Positions 48,930 through 61,788 of a stretch of 64,000 bases of DNA are shown piece after piece. Source of the DNA: Trichobilharzia regenti (taxonomy: Eukaryota > Platyhelminthes > Trematoda > Strigeidida > Schistosomatidae); the NCBI GenBank assembly GCA_944472135.2, contig CALYDD020000333.1, forward strand, positions 1-64,000, read 5' to 3'. The position numbers and the translations under genes were made by a program. A model generated the notes under the pieces. That model had not been told where the DNA came from, made no database searches, and was given only the letters and a program-made list of their open reading frames with translations. Positions within the stretch are counted from its first letter, which is position 1. Every line of letters begins with the position of its first letter.

Positions 48930-50114
48930 CTGAATGCACTTAATCATTATGGAGCCAGCGAAGGTGGAAGCTGTTGACAAAAGTCTATAGCTGGCTATTG
49001 GAAATGCTCTTCATCACAAGCACCGCAAGTTTCTGACCTGTATAGAAGAACTCATTGACTGACTTGCTGACTACACATTTGTGTTGAAAATCAAAATACT
49101 TTTGTTTATGCTTAATTAGTTCAGATATCCTAACTCGTTTCAGGTTGATGAAGGCGTATCCTGCTAGCTCGTGTTGACATTTTCAAACATTTCATCTGTT
49201 GTTCACGTTTCTCCTGTTGATAGTGATTTGTACTAGTTGTTGTTTCTGTTGGTTAGTGGGGTATCTTCATCACCTCCGTCTTCTCTATGTTCCCCAGGAG
49301 TCCTGTCTTCGCTACCTGCTTCTTAACCTTGTAGCGATAAATAATTCCCCAAAATTATTGACCATAGGAATATATTACGTCTAAGAGAAGAATTACATCG
49401 TGACCATAGGAATCATCAGTAAACATTGGATGCTGACCCTCAGAGTTCAAGTCGACTTGTTTAGCTGAAGGCTTCCGGTCAAGCATCCCGCCATTTGGTA
49501 CTCCGTCATGTCACTTTCGTGCACAATAACCAGATAGCTTAGCTTCCGCTTCAGTCCGCGATTTGGTTCCAAAATATATCTCGTAATTTGGACAATCAAC
49601 CGTGGTCTTTTGCTTTACCTTTGGTACACGAGAAACGAATACTATAGAAGTTGTTGGTATAAGATCTTGCGTTAATATACTCCGTACAATTCGCGAACGT
49701 CTATACCGTCAGCCTCTAAGACCTAGTTTGTCGGTTTTCTCCTGTAAGCCTTCAAGTTTGTGTGACATGAAATATAAATCATCTGTGAAATCCACATCTT
49801 CTAGAGTCTTCTTTTCCGTCCAGTGTACTCCTGTCTTCTCACTTCCCAAAATCTGCTGGAGCATAATCCATCCCACCACAATTAAGAAAATCATCGGCGA
49901 CAGCAGGCAGCCCGCCTTGTCTTACTCCTGTATTCATTTCAAACGCCTCAGTGAGTCTTCTACTTTTAGTCATCTGGCATGTGGCATTTTCAAATAGCTG
50001 CTGAATGAGGCTGATAAAGATTTCGGCGCTGCACTCCGTAATGTTGCAGCAGTTTCCAGATTACTTCTTGGTCGACGATACCAAAGGCCTTTTCAAAGTG
50101 AATGAAAGAGACTG
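48930..50114 (-). pseudogene. Decayed RTE in block D copy 2, with the 385-bp insert
   Basis: Mirror of 13446-14630: FIHFEKAFGIVDQEVIWKLL (50111 leftward), VDFTDDLYFMSHKLEGLQ (about 49790-49740), insert at 49711-49325, C-terminal relics to about 48930. One residue differs from copy 1 (G for R in KAFGIVDQ). Confidence 0.75.
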
Positions 50115-50275
50115 TATCGATTTTGAAAGCTGGACAAAGATTTGGAGTAAGTTGAGGAATAAGATTTATTCGTGTGAAATATTCCCATATCGCATGAATC
50201 AAGAGTCAATCCGAAAGAAGAATATTCTTTCAATAATTTCCACTATTCAGGTTATTTACTGTCAATGGGGATTTT

Positions 50276-52085
50276 TAACGAAACATGTTCAACGGTTTTA
50301 TGAAGAAAGAAGAGACAAGTCAAGTAATGGCTCTCAATGGACACTTGGAAGCTAATAGAGGAGAGGAGAATGGTGAAAGTGAAAAGGATTCAATGCAAAG
50401 ACGGACAAGAGAAAGAGATGCTGAGCTCGACTTACATAGCACTGGACAAAGAAGTGAAGAAGAGTGCTAGGAAGGACAAAAGACGATTCTACGACAATCT
50501 GGTCACTGAAGCCGAGAAGGCAGCAGGCAAAAGGGACCTGAGGATACTATATTAGACAACCAAGTCACTATCTGGTAACAGATCAACACAAGTGAAACCT
50601 ATAAAAGACAGCCAAGGGAACCGAATTACCAAGGAAGAAAGACAGATTAAAGAATGGGTGGATCACTTGAAAGAACGTTTGAACCGACCACCACCTGCAA
50701 AACATCCAGACATACGAACAACAGCGAGTACACAACTGCAATTTGACACCAATCCTCCAACGAAAGCTGAAGTCTTGAATGCAATCAAGCTTCTGAAAGC
50801 TGGAAAAGCAGCTTGACCAGATGGAATACCCCCTGAAGCACTGAAATCGGACCCAGAGACGACAGCAGATATGCTGACTCCAGTGTTGACCGTGAAGTAA
50901 TTTGGAAACTACTCGAGTACTACGGCGTACACCAAATATTCATCAACCTTACTCAACAGTTGTACGACAACGGCCCTTGTCAAGTGATCCACAACGGAAA
51001 CCTCAGCGAGGAGTTTGGAGTAAATACAGGAGTCAGACAAGGCTGCCTGCCTATTATCATCAATGATATTCTTAATTGTGGTGGACTGGATTATGCGTCA
51101 GACAGTGGGAAACGAGAAGACAGGAATATCCTGGACCGACGTGAAAAACCTAGAAGACCCGGATTTCACGCGTGGATGATTTATGTTTGGTGTCACACAA
51201 AATCGAAGACTTACAAGCGAAATCCGACAAACTGGTCGAAGAAGCAGCCGGCAAAGACAGGACTTCAGGTGAACAAAGACAAGACGGAGGTTATGAAAAT
51301 AACAAACCAACAACAATAAAACAACAACAACAAGAGAAGCAACATCCAGCGACAATCACCATCAACGGGAGGGATTTGAAAGAGGTTACTTCATTCACTT
51401 ATCTAGGGAGCATTGTCTCAACTACAGGGAGCCGGAACGGACGAGGATGTCAAATTGAGCGAGAATCGGGAAGGCGAGAAACACATTCATCAACCTGAAA
51501 CCAATCTGGAAGGAAATCTTCGTCACTCAACTCAGCATCAACAACAAAATTCGGTCGGATTTCGGTCGGTCAATACAAACGTCAAGTCAGTCAGTTCTTC
51601 TATACGGATCAGAAACTTGGCGGCTGGGTCACAAAGAATATGTCCAACAGCCTGTTGAAGACCGGACCTTTATCAACAACTGTCTTCGCTGGATCTATAC
51701 TGAAGTTCCGATGGCCGGGCCGGAAACAATCACCAACAAGAAAGTATGGCTGGGAACAAAGAAAAAGAGAACAAACCAATCGCCAACAAATATGCAAGCG
51801 AAAGTGAAGATGGATCGAACATTGGCTGAGGAGGTCGCCGCTGGGTGACATCGCGCGCGCGTCAGGCCAATGCTCGAGTGGAACCAGGCCGAAAGGGAGC
51901 CGGTCAGTGGGAGGTCAGTGCAATGATGACATGGAGGAGGTCGTGTGAAGAGGGAGGAGTTGAAAGAGTATGTATGGTCTAACATGGATGCAGGTGAAAA
52001 GTACATCAGAAGGAAGAGAGAAGCAAGTGAAGACGTGCAGTTGAAGCCCAATGTTCCACTAGGAACCCATGGGAACAATGAAATA
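50276..52085 (+). pseudogene. Block B, copy 6: decayed RTE, complete B unit
   Basis: Most complete B copy on the plus strand: TWKLIEERR (50337), ILY then TAG (50553-50555) as in copy 1, VKPIKDSQGNRITKEERQIK (50592 on), deletion joint (about 50875-50895), TGVRQGCLP, destroyed FADD box near 51165, SIVSTTGSRNGRG, RTE 3' end near 52055. Offset from copy 3 is 20290-20292. It supplies the sequence missing under the poly(A) in copy 5. Confidence 0.85.
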
Positions 52086-54141
52086 ATAAAAATAAGAGTA
52101 AACTAGAGTAGATTAGAGTGGAGTGAAGTGAAGTGAAGTGGAGTGGAGTGGAGAAGAGGTGAAGAGAATTGAAGAGGAAATCAGCAGAATATTTCCATGT
52201 CACACTGTTCTATGCACAATTTAGAAGCTGGCGAAAATATTCTATAAAGCCTTCTCATTTACTAGAAATAATCAGTGGGAGACAAACTGACTGGATTTCA
52301 CCAGTCAAATCAGGAGGGTGGTGTGAATTCTGAGTGAACTGTGTGTCTCGAATCGCCATCCCAGCATTTTGAGTGACTGTGTTGATGAAAATGTCAATTT
52401 CGACATTGGAATTGAGATTTGTTATAATTTTACAATGTGGATATTTGTGGTATGGTAGACGATTTTATTACAGTTCATAAGGTATGCTGACCTGCATTAC
52501 AAAACATGTGTTTAGCCACATTTTTGCAAGCCGCCTCGCACATCTTCGCGTAGCGGTTATATATATATATGGTGAATAAAGTTGTTGTTGTTGTTGTTGT
52601 TTGATGGATATTGCTTATATGTGTGCATTCCGTCTGTCACTCCCCATCCACCTATGCGCCAACCTACTTACTAATCCTGTAATTGCACACCCTCTTTCAA
52701 GTTCTATCCATCCTATGAATTATTCTTTGTATGACATTCATTGTTTCGCCACTTAACATTTAACTAAGATTATGATCACAAACACTTTAGTTTTAATTGC
52801 ATTTCAATTTATCATTATTATTATTATTATTTTATGCATTCACACCTATGATTCAATTCCTTCAACGGATATAACTTCTTAAAACCATTTATATACGATT
52901 GTACAGCTTGGTGATAAGTTCGTTGAAAAGAGTCTCTTCACTGAATCACTTGTTTTGATTTCCTAACCTACGTTTAGTCCATTTCCATGTACTGTGTGTG
53001 TGTGTGTGTGTGAATCACACATTCATCGACTACTGCGCACGTAAAGTTCACCACAATCAAATAATGACATTCAATAACTCAACCCGACTCGATGTATTTA
53101 CAACAACGACGCCGTAAACTACACGTCATCACAATCAGTCATTCAGTCGATTGGCCACGATAAAACAATCAAATATGTTGGTCGGTTAGATAGCAGCTAT
53201 CAGGAAGACATGGACATCAGTGCAGAGACAGCGAACCAGAGTAGTTGGATTACTTCACGTGTGATGTTCGCTGTTGCATACAATGAGTTTCGAGTAATCA
53301 GGTTCGTATATATCCATCTGGATGTTGTTGAGTTGATGTGTCTATTATGTAAATAGACGTTTCGTATATTCGATACTCCCGGAAATCATTCGGTCCCCAC
53401 ATGTATTTCATGATTTGTATTATTGACGTGGGTATTTCGAGCATTCGTTACATTGTTTTGGAACATCTGGCTTCATTCCACAGTCTCATTTCACTCGGCC
53501 ATCAGTGTCAACTCATCCTTCGACTACCCACTTGATCTCGAAGCCTCCTCACTGTTCCCCATCTCACACTCAGTCCCCAATTCCACTCTCCTCCACTCAG
53601 TCGTATTCCACCCTTCCTGGTTATATCTCAATTTGTTTCTCAACGCCTACTCACTCACTTGATCTACCGTCCATTCATCATATTAGTTGAACAACAGGTT
53701 CTTAGTTGTTCGCACTGAGAGTTCCATGTTGCTCATCCTTCCTTACCAACAAGAAAGAGGAGGTGGAGGAGGAGGAGGAGGAGGAAGATTACATTTGGAT
53801 GACCATTCATCGTCACTTTCCGAAAACAAACAAAACAGAAACAAGCTCACTCTCTTCTCGGTCTAGTTGACAAATCCCACTCTACGAAATCACAGTGGTG
53901 TATATTCAAAATAGTTCATGTCTCCCAGATGGTATTCGTCGTCGAGTGATGTACAATCACGTATTCATTCGTGTCAGTATTGTCTCCCTAACTACAAATA
54001 AGACCTTGAAAATTATCAATCGTGATATGAATGAGGGGGATGAGATTCTTTCTTTCTGGCTAGAAATACACTTCGGAACTCCCAAGCTATACAAACGTTT
54101 CCCAAAAAAAATCTGCAGATTATTTCCAATATCGAAACGAA
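52086..54141 (+). repeat. Block C plus PLE-1 upstream region, copy 4
   Basis: Same order as 31801-33851, H at 52362-52600. Conserved unrecognised frame 53895-54182 with one change (FPKK for FPNK). Confidence 0.8.
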
Positions 54142-56439
54142 TTGAATTTGTGTCATTTCACTATCCACTACTCATTCATTGATGCATTCATTAGTATTCG
54201 TTTCTCACTTAGACTGTATCTTCAACCGACTTCATTAATCAACCATACAATGACATACTTGAGTGGTAGACAATCGGAGGCTATCGGTTGTAATAGTCGG
54301 ATCACAAATTTCAACAAATTATTAGAGGAGAAATCTTCATCTCAGAATGATGAATTCAACAATCCAAAGTCAACGGCGATAGATGAATCAAACTGGGTTA
54401 TCAATCTATCATCACATATATTAAGTCCTACGGAAATAAGTGTATTAGAGAGAGGAACTAAATTTCAGTGTATCAGTAGACAAGTTGAAACCTCAGGATG
54501 TCATCCCTAAAATAGAAATAGCACTAAGTGGGATAGACAAAACAACGGCTGACGAAGTACGGGAACAATGTGCACTTACATTAAAACGACAAAAATGTGG
54601 AAAGCCTAACCTAACAAAACAAGAGACAGAAGCCCTGAAACACCTTAGGAACAACAAGGATACAGTAATCACAAAGTCAGACAGAGCAAATGCAACAGTG
54701 GTATCAGACAAATCAAACTATTGGGACAAGGTAAACACTCACATACAAACAGGACCATATGAGGAAATTAACAAATCAATAAACACAGTTATGAATAAAG
54801 TTAGGAAATCCACAGCGGATGTTGTACGCCGAATGAAGCCGTTTCTATGGGAGACTAAGTGGTTGAATTTAATGCTCAAATCTAATAATCCTAGTAGGAG
54901 GTATAGTGTTGTTAAAGTTCATAAGTCGGGATACCCTATTAGGCCTATAGTTGATTTTAGAAATTCACCTACTTATGAATTATCTAAATATTTAGCCATG
55001 GTATTAAATCCCATAAAAATCCACTCGAAATCTAGACTAACTAATTCTTATGAAGTCAAACACCGATTAGATAATGTAAAATTAGATAATGAAGAGAGAA
55101 TGGTTAGTTTTTGACATTGTCAGTTTAAATATACACGTATACCAATAAATATGGCTATAGAGGCAGTCAGAAACGAACTCATTTCTGACTAAGAACTCGA
55201 ACTTGAACGGACAAAAGTGCCACTTGAGGACATAATGCTGGGAGTGCAGCTATGCCTGACTTCCACAGTATTTAAATTCCAAGGGAAATTACACAAAGAA
55301 ACTGATGGAGTTGCTCTGGGATCACCAATATCCTCGGTTGTAGCAGATATATTCATGGATAGGTGGGAAAGCATAGCGATTGAAACGTTCACCCCTACCC
55401 CAAAAGTATGGTCGAGGTATGTAGATGACACATTCACTGTACTCAGAACACAAGGTGTTGATAGACTTTTCGAACACATCAACTCGAAGGTAGAGGCAAT
55501 TCAATTCACTATTGAATTGGGAAGTCAGGAAGGGGAGCTTCCAATGTTAGATTGCAACGTAAAAAGGAAAGAAGATGGGAAGTCAAAAACTAGTGTTTAC
55601 AGGAAACCCACACATCGAAACAGATATTTGGACTTCCGATCATCCCATCCTATGTCAGTAAAAACAGGATTAGTGAAATGTTTAAGTGACAGAGTACAAA
55701 AACTAAGTAGCACCAAGGGAAATCTAAGACAGCAAGTGATACACATAAAAGAAGCCTTGGAACTTAATAATTACCCGGATAAATTAGTCAGGAAATATTT
55801 AAGGAAATGTCAAAATAAAATAAATAATGATAGTAGCGATAGTGATGATGAAAATAATATTAATAATAATAATATTAATGACGACACCGACAATAAGGAA
55901 TTTAAATCATCAGTAGTAATTGCATACAAGGAAGGGACCTCGGAAACCTTACGCGGAATTCTTAACAATGCTGGCAGGAATAAAAGTGGCTGGCATTCAA
56001 ACCACCCACAATCTCAATTAGAAACAAGCTTTGTCGGTTAAAGGATCAATCCTGTGGAGCCTTTAAAACAAAGCAATTTAGTTTATCTAATACCCCCTGC
56101 TTGCAATGATTGTCAGGTCAAATGCATAGGTCAAACTAGTAGAACCAGGGCAGTCAGACTAGCCGAACATAAAATACCTAGCAAAATCAAAATTGGTTGA
56201 CCCAAATAAGATAAGAAATGGAAAGAATAGTTCAGCTATAGCACTGACCACATGCAATTACACACAACCAAAAAATAGAATGGGACAGGATGACAGGTTT
56301 AAAATCTAATGTCACAGGGTGGAGGAAGAGATTGATAAGAGAAGCTTTGTTTATCGAATCAACTGCAAATACATGTAATAGGAATGATTCAATACCTGTC
56401 CACCCAGATATCTGGAAAATTCTTCTACTCCTACGATAA
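54142..56439 (+). pseudogene. PLE-1 copy P6
   Basis: N-terminal frame 54142-54510, RT fingers 54485-55114, palm 55217-56041, GIY-YIG to about 56200, C-terminus to about 56439. Its protein frames are the same as P4's, including WETKW where P3, P5 and P7 have WESKW. Because P4 and P6 sit at equal places in neighbouring 20.3-kb units, they look like copies of one ancestral unit. Confidence 0.85.
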
Positions 56440-56949
56440 ATAGGAGAAAACAAAGAAAACTATCCAACTGAAGTTTCGAAGTCGTGTGATCACAATTGAT
56501 ATGATTATGAATAATAAATTCTGTTCGAAACGTCATCCAGTAAATAATACTGTTTCTTCGCTGTGTGATACAACTAATAAACAAACCAATATGGAATTAC
56601 TTACTACCACAGTGCCCAAGTATTACACATATATTAAGGAGAAAGTGATAAACAGTGAGACATCAAGACTGCTAGACAGGGAGTCTGTTGAGAGGGAGAG
56701 AGAGGTAGAGACGATTGAAGAAAGTACACTCACTGAAACCCGAATTCATGTCATCTGAATACATTTCATCGCATATCCATGATTGACAGGTCGATTATTT
56801 TCATTGAATCAAACACGATATAACGAATATGTTTGAATTCCTTGAAAATTCATGGATTGATATCGGTTTTATTTTCTTCACCTTCCCAGTGGAACATGAG
56901 GCTTCAGGCTGGTGGCTTGAAGTCTCTTTAGCAGTGTTTATTTTACAGG
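56440..56949 (+). repeat. PLE-1 3' flank and a longer SINE remnant
   Basis: As 36150-36697 but the SINE piece runs on to tgtttattttacagga (56950), about 50 bp further than at P4, before breaking into block B. So this joint formed independently or later than the P4 joint. Confidence 0.7.
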
Positions 56950-57185
56950 AAATGACTGACTTGACGTTTGTATTGACAGACCGAATGCCGACCGAATTTT
57001 GTTGTCGATGCTGAGTTGAGTGACGAAGATTTCCTTCCAGATTGGTTTCAGGTTGATGAATGTGTTTCTCGCCTTCCCGATTCTCGCTCAATTTGACATC
57101 CTCGTCCGTTCCGGCTCCCTATAGTTGTGACAGCGCTCCCTATGTAAGTGAATGAAGTAACCTCTTTCAAATACCTCCCGTCGAT
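56950..57185 (-). pseudogene. Block B, copy 7: short scrap
   Basis: About 235 bp from the tgactgacttgacg region to the cctcccgt end, joined to block A at the same point as copy 4 (gattgtgtct, 57183-57192). It shows more substitutions than other B copies, as does the first 80 bp of the adjoining A. Confidence 0.7.
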
Positions 57186-60150
57186 TGTGTCTATGACATT
57201 CCGAGCAGTCATGAATTAAAGCAGTAACAGACTATTCCACACCAGTGAGAACACTCCATTTGGTTATTTGAAACTACATGATATACAAGCATTGTGGAAC
57301 TGGGAGAGTTAGCCCGACAAATATCCAGTTCCATTGGTCACATAAGGTGAGGAGGGTAACTGGATCGTCTGACCGTGTTGTAATAAATATTTAGGCTGGG
57401 CTCAATTCAATGCAACTGAATTTGTCCAAACTAGTCTAATCTGGTCTACACCTTGTCTAAATGCTGGCTATCATTGTCTAAGTAGTTTATTGGGTAACGC
57501 TGTGGCATTTGAAACAGTTGGTGCTGGGTTCGAGTCCCAGTGGAAATACCTATAATCATTCGGAAATGTAATCACGTTCCAATCAAGATTCGAGAGAGGG
57601 ATGAAGCGCGTATCCTGCTTAGCGATGACAGCTACCATCCACCTGTTCCAGCTGATTTCAACCGGTTTCCACTGTCTACGTATCTTCCGTCACTGGATTA
57701 CATTGTGTGTGTGTGTTATTTTCTGCTGGGAGAACTCTCTTATCCGTCAACACTGGCTGTTGTCACTATTGAGGAATGTAAGGTAGAGAGTATCGTGTGA
57801 AGCTATTATTGTGAATTCCCAGTTCACCAATTGAATTACTTCAAAGTGTTGAGTCTCTGTTGACATGCTGGACCGTATCACAGAAGACCTTTCCACGACA
57901 TCCTTAGGTCAATATGACTATAGTTTTGGTTGATAGTGGCTAACGATTCAATCCATCACGCGTGTCGTATTTCATTTAGAACTCGTCTCCTAAATGTCAC
58001 TGCACCTCCAGTCAGTGATGGTGCTCCACTGAGAGTCGAAGCCAACAGCCATCGTTGGAAACACAGAATGAACATTTCCGCCCAATAAAATCAATCCATT
58101 CATCCATTCATTCATTCATCAATTAATCAAACAAACAATCAATCAATCAATTAGTCAATCAATCAATCGGAATTTAAGAATGATAATTTCAAGGAATGAC
58201 AAGTACACTTAGGGTTTGTATGAATGACTACCTTCCATAATTATTATTTATTATTATTGTATCCTTTAGTTCCTAGAGGAACATAGGGCTTCAGCTGCGC
58301 GCCTCCATTGACTTCGGTTTTCTGACAACTTTTTCAACCTGCTCCAGGTCTGTCCACATACTTTCATCTCCTCCTCGCATGACCTCCTCCAAGTCACCCT
58401 TGGACGACCAACTCGCCGCCTCCCTTTCGGGTTCCACTCGAGGGCTTGTCTAGTGATGTCACTTGATGGTTTCCTCAGCGTATGGCCAATCCATCTCCAT
58501 TTCTTTCTGCCTATTTGTTTCACAATCGGTTCCTGATTGGTTCGCTCCCAGAGATCCCTGTTGCTGATCTTTTCTGGCCATCTGATCTTGAGTATTGAGC
58601 GGAGACAGTTGTTAATGAAGGTTTGAAGTTTGTTTGAGATGCTCTTTATGACTCGCCAAGTCTCTGATCCGTATAGTAGCACTGACTTCACATTGGAGTT
58701 GAAAATCCGGATCTTATTTTTGATGCTGATTGCTGTTGACCTCCACACAGATTTGAGAGTAATGAAAGCTTGTCTTGCTTTTCCGATTCTGGCTTTGATG
58801 TCCTCGTCAGTTCCGCCTGTAGTTGAGACGATGCTTCCCAGGTAGGTGAAGGAGGTTGTTTCTTTCAGGTTCTTCCCATTTATGCTTATTGTTGTCTGTT
58901 GTTGTTGTTGCTGTTGATGTTGGCTAGGAATCTTCATTATCTCTGTTTTATCTATGTTCACGTGAAGTCCTATCTTTGATGCTTCTTCTGCCAACTTGTT
59001 ACTTTTCACTTGCATATCTTCCAGTTTATGGGAAATCAGACATATATCATCGGCGAAATCCAGATCCTCCATAATGAACGAGGCTAAATAACGTAATAGC
59101 CAGTCAGTTCTCACGAAACTGATTCATTTTGTCATGGTCATGAAATGTGGTGGGCACAAATCTGGAGCGACATCAAATGACAATTTATTCACTTTTCAAC
59201 ATTGTAGTAAAACTGAGATTTTAAAGAAGCAGACTACCATTGCACTTCAACCGCTTACTCTGCATCTGATTCTAGTGGAAGCATTCTCACATGTACACTA
59301 ACTGACTAAGTTTGAGATTTCCTGACTGACCGTCGTCCTAACTGCCTATCTTCGTTCCTTCTTTCCTTCCTTCCTTCCTTACTTCCATCCATCCTTCCCC
59401 CTCAAGTACCACCATACCAATCGATGACGAGGAGACACGCGGATTCATTCCATTCGTGAGTGAAGACGGTGTAACCAATGTCTGCCTGTCTGCCTACCTG
59501 GCAGTCTGTCTGTCCGTGTGTCTCTGTGTGTCTGTATATGTATGGGTGAAACTGCATACCTGGGTGAAAACATCTGTGTCTGTGAGATCGTGCGTGTTTG
59601 TGTGTGTGTGTGTGGTTTGTGAGCTGTGTATTCACTGAGACTAATCGCCGATTGTTCTTGGTGAAGGAATGATGACTGTGAAGCGATGAATGCAGTGTCG
59701 CTCATTTCATCCATATAAGTAGTATGAGTGTGATCTGCACATTTCCAGACTATTGTCAGAATATCAAATATATATTGTAGTTAAAGGGACGAGTGACATG
59801 ATTTTGAGACGATGTGGTGTTGAGAATGTTGGATTTGACATTGAAACTGTATTTCGTGATAATTTTGCAAAATGGATATTTGTGGCATGGTAGACGATTT
59901 TATTACAGGTCATCAGGTGTTTGGCCTGATCAATGGTCTCAGTCAGGGATATTCGAAACATCTTTGTAAGCCGTCATGCAACACTGTTCGCATGGCGGTT
60001 AGATACTCAATAAAGTAGTAGTAGTAGTTGTTGTTGTTTTCGGGTGACTATTGTTCTCCAGTCCACATTCTGTCTGTCAACGCTCACACACATACCCACA
60101 CACAACACAACTAAACAATTTACCATTTACACGGACACATATCTATTCAG
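57186..60150 (+). repeat. Block A, copy 3, with an RTE insertion
   Basis: A unit with the tRNA-like segment at 57468-57541, microsatellites, and H at 59793-60035, split at 58241 by an RTE fragment. It ends near tctattcagctttgtctgg (60142-60160), where block B copy 8 starts. Its left 400 bp (57186-57600) are the most diverged part of any A copy. Confidence 0.85.
58242..59070 (-). mobile_element. Recent 5'-truncated RTE insertion with intact C-terminal frame
   Basis: A copies 1 and 2 read accttccataatgaacg uninterrupted. Here the element lies between two copies of tccataat (58234-58241, 59068-59075), a target duplication of 4-8 bp; the exact length is unclear because ctcca also occurs in the element. 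The 3' end carries a TTATTATT-type tail. The frame from LDFADDICLISHKLEDMQ down to AAEALCSSRN and TAG (58266) is open for about 265 codons with no stop. It is close to the 18207-19352 copy but cut just before the FADD motif. This is the freshest insertion in the window. Confidence 0.9.
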
Positions 60151-60154
60151 CTTT

Positions 60155-61172
60155 GTCTGGCCCTCAGTGTCCAATCCATCTATACATTCGCTTGCATATT
60201 TGTTGGCGATTGGTTTGTTCTCTTTTTCTTTGTTCCCAGCCATACTTTCTTGTTGGTGATTGTTTCCGGCCCGGCCATCGGAACTTCAGTATAGATCCAG
60301 CGAAGACAGTTGTTGATAAAGGTCTTCAACAGGCTGTTGGACATATTCTTTGTGACCCAGTCGCCAAGTTTCTGATCCGTATAGAAGAACTGACTGACTT
60401 GACGTTTGTATTGAAAATCCGACCGAATTTTGTTGTTGATGCTGAGTTGAGTGACGAAGATTTCCTTCCAGATTGGTTTCAGGTTGATGAATGTGTTTCT
60501 CGCCTTCCCGATTCTCGCTCAATTTGACATCCTCGTCCGTTCCGGCTCCCTGTAGTTGAGACAATGCTCCCTAGATAAGTGAATGAAGTAACCTCTTTCA
60601 AATCCCTCCCGTTGATGGTGATTGTCGCTGGATGTTGCTTCTCTTGTTGTTGGTTGGTTTGTTATTTTCATAACCTCCGTCTTGTCTTTGTTCACCTGAA
60701 GTCCTGTCTTTGCTGGCTGCTTCTTCGACCAGTTTGTCGGATTTCGCTTGTAAGTCTTCGATTTTGTGTGACACCAAACATAAATCATCCACGCGTGAAA
60801 TCCGGGTCTTCTAGGTTTTTCACGTCGGTACCGGATATTCCTGTCTTCTCGTTTCCCACTGTCTGACGCATAATCCAGTACTCCACAATTAAGAATATCA
60901 TTGATGATAATAGGCAGGCAGCCTTGTCTGACTCCTGTATTTACTCCAAACTCCTAGCTGAGGTTTCCGTTGTGGATCACTTGACAAGGGCCGTTGTCGT
61001 ACAACTGTTGAGTAAGGTTGATGAATATTTGGTGTACGCCGTAGTACTCGAGTAGTTTCCAAATTACTTCACGGTCAACACTGGAGTCAGCATATCTGCT
61101 GTCGTCTCTGGGTCCGATTTCAGTGCTTCAGGGGGTATTCCATCTGGTCAAGCTGCTTTTCCAGCTTTCAGA
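60155..61172 (-). pseudogene. Block B, copy 8: decayed RTE, both ends cut
   Basis: Covers from the QEKVKMDR-equivalent region (60180) to NAIKLLKAGKA-type sequence (61172, cut at agctttcagaag). It has the shared deletion joint and dead FADD region, plus its own changes: a shorter GTT run near 60645, ggtaccgg for ggtccagg at 60828, and stop-making ctcctagctg at 60952. Confidence 0.8.
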
Positions 61173-61788
61173 AGAGAGGAGTTGACAGAAAATGGACTAA
61201 TATGGATGCAGGGGAAATGTACAGTAGAAGACAGAAGCAAATAGACACGTGCATTTGAAGACCTATGTTCCTCTAGGAACCCAAGGGAGCAATAATTAAA
61301 AGAAACTGCATGCCACCAGCTTGAGGCCTCATGTTCCACTGGGAAGGTGAAGAAAATAAAACCGATATCAATCCATGAATTTTCAAGGAATTCAAACATA
61401 TTCGTTATATCGTGTTTGATTCAATGAAAATAATCGACCTGTCAATCATGGATATGCGATGAAATGTATTCAGATGACATGAATTCGGGTTTCAGTGAGT
61501 GTACTTTCTTCAATCGTCTCTACCTCTCTCTCCCTCTCAATAAACTCCCTGTCTAGCAGTCTTGATGTCTCACTGTTTATCACTTTCTCCTTAATATATG
61601 TGTAATACTTGGGCACTGTGGTAGTAAGTAATTCCATATTGGTTTGTTTATTAGTTGTATCACACAGCGAAGAAACAGTATTATTTACTGGATGACGTTT
61701 CGAACAGAATTTATTATTCATAATCATATCAATTGTGATCACACGACTTCGAAACTTCAGTTGGATAGTTTTCTTTGTTTTCTCCTAT
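61173..61788 (-). repeat. RTE 3' end, truncated SINE tail and PLE-1 3' flank
   Basis: RTE 3' hairpin atgttcctctaggaac at 61265-61280 in its best form, SINE tail to about 61350, then inverted PLE-1 downstream sequence with the conserved 90-codon frame (61742-61470). Confidence 0.7.

Larger units (their letters stand above)
47111..50275 (-). repeat. Block D, copy 2, between two converging B copies
   Basis: Reverse complement of 13291-16455. Both ends (47111-47278 and 50105-50275) are inverted copies that also continue as B arms, so D is the non-palindromic centre of palindrome III. Between PLE-2 and the right RTE lies about 230 bp without a feature (48702-48930). Confidence 0.85.
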
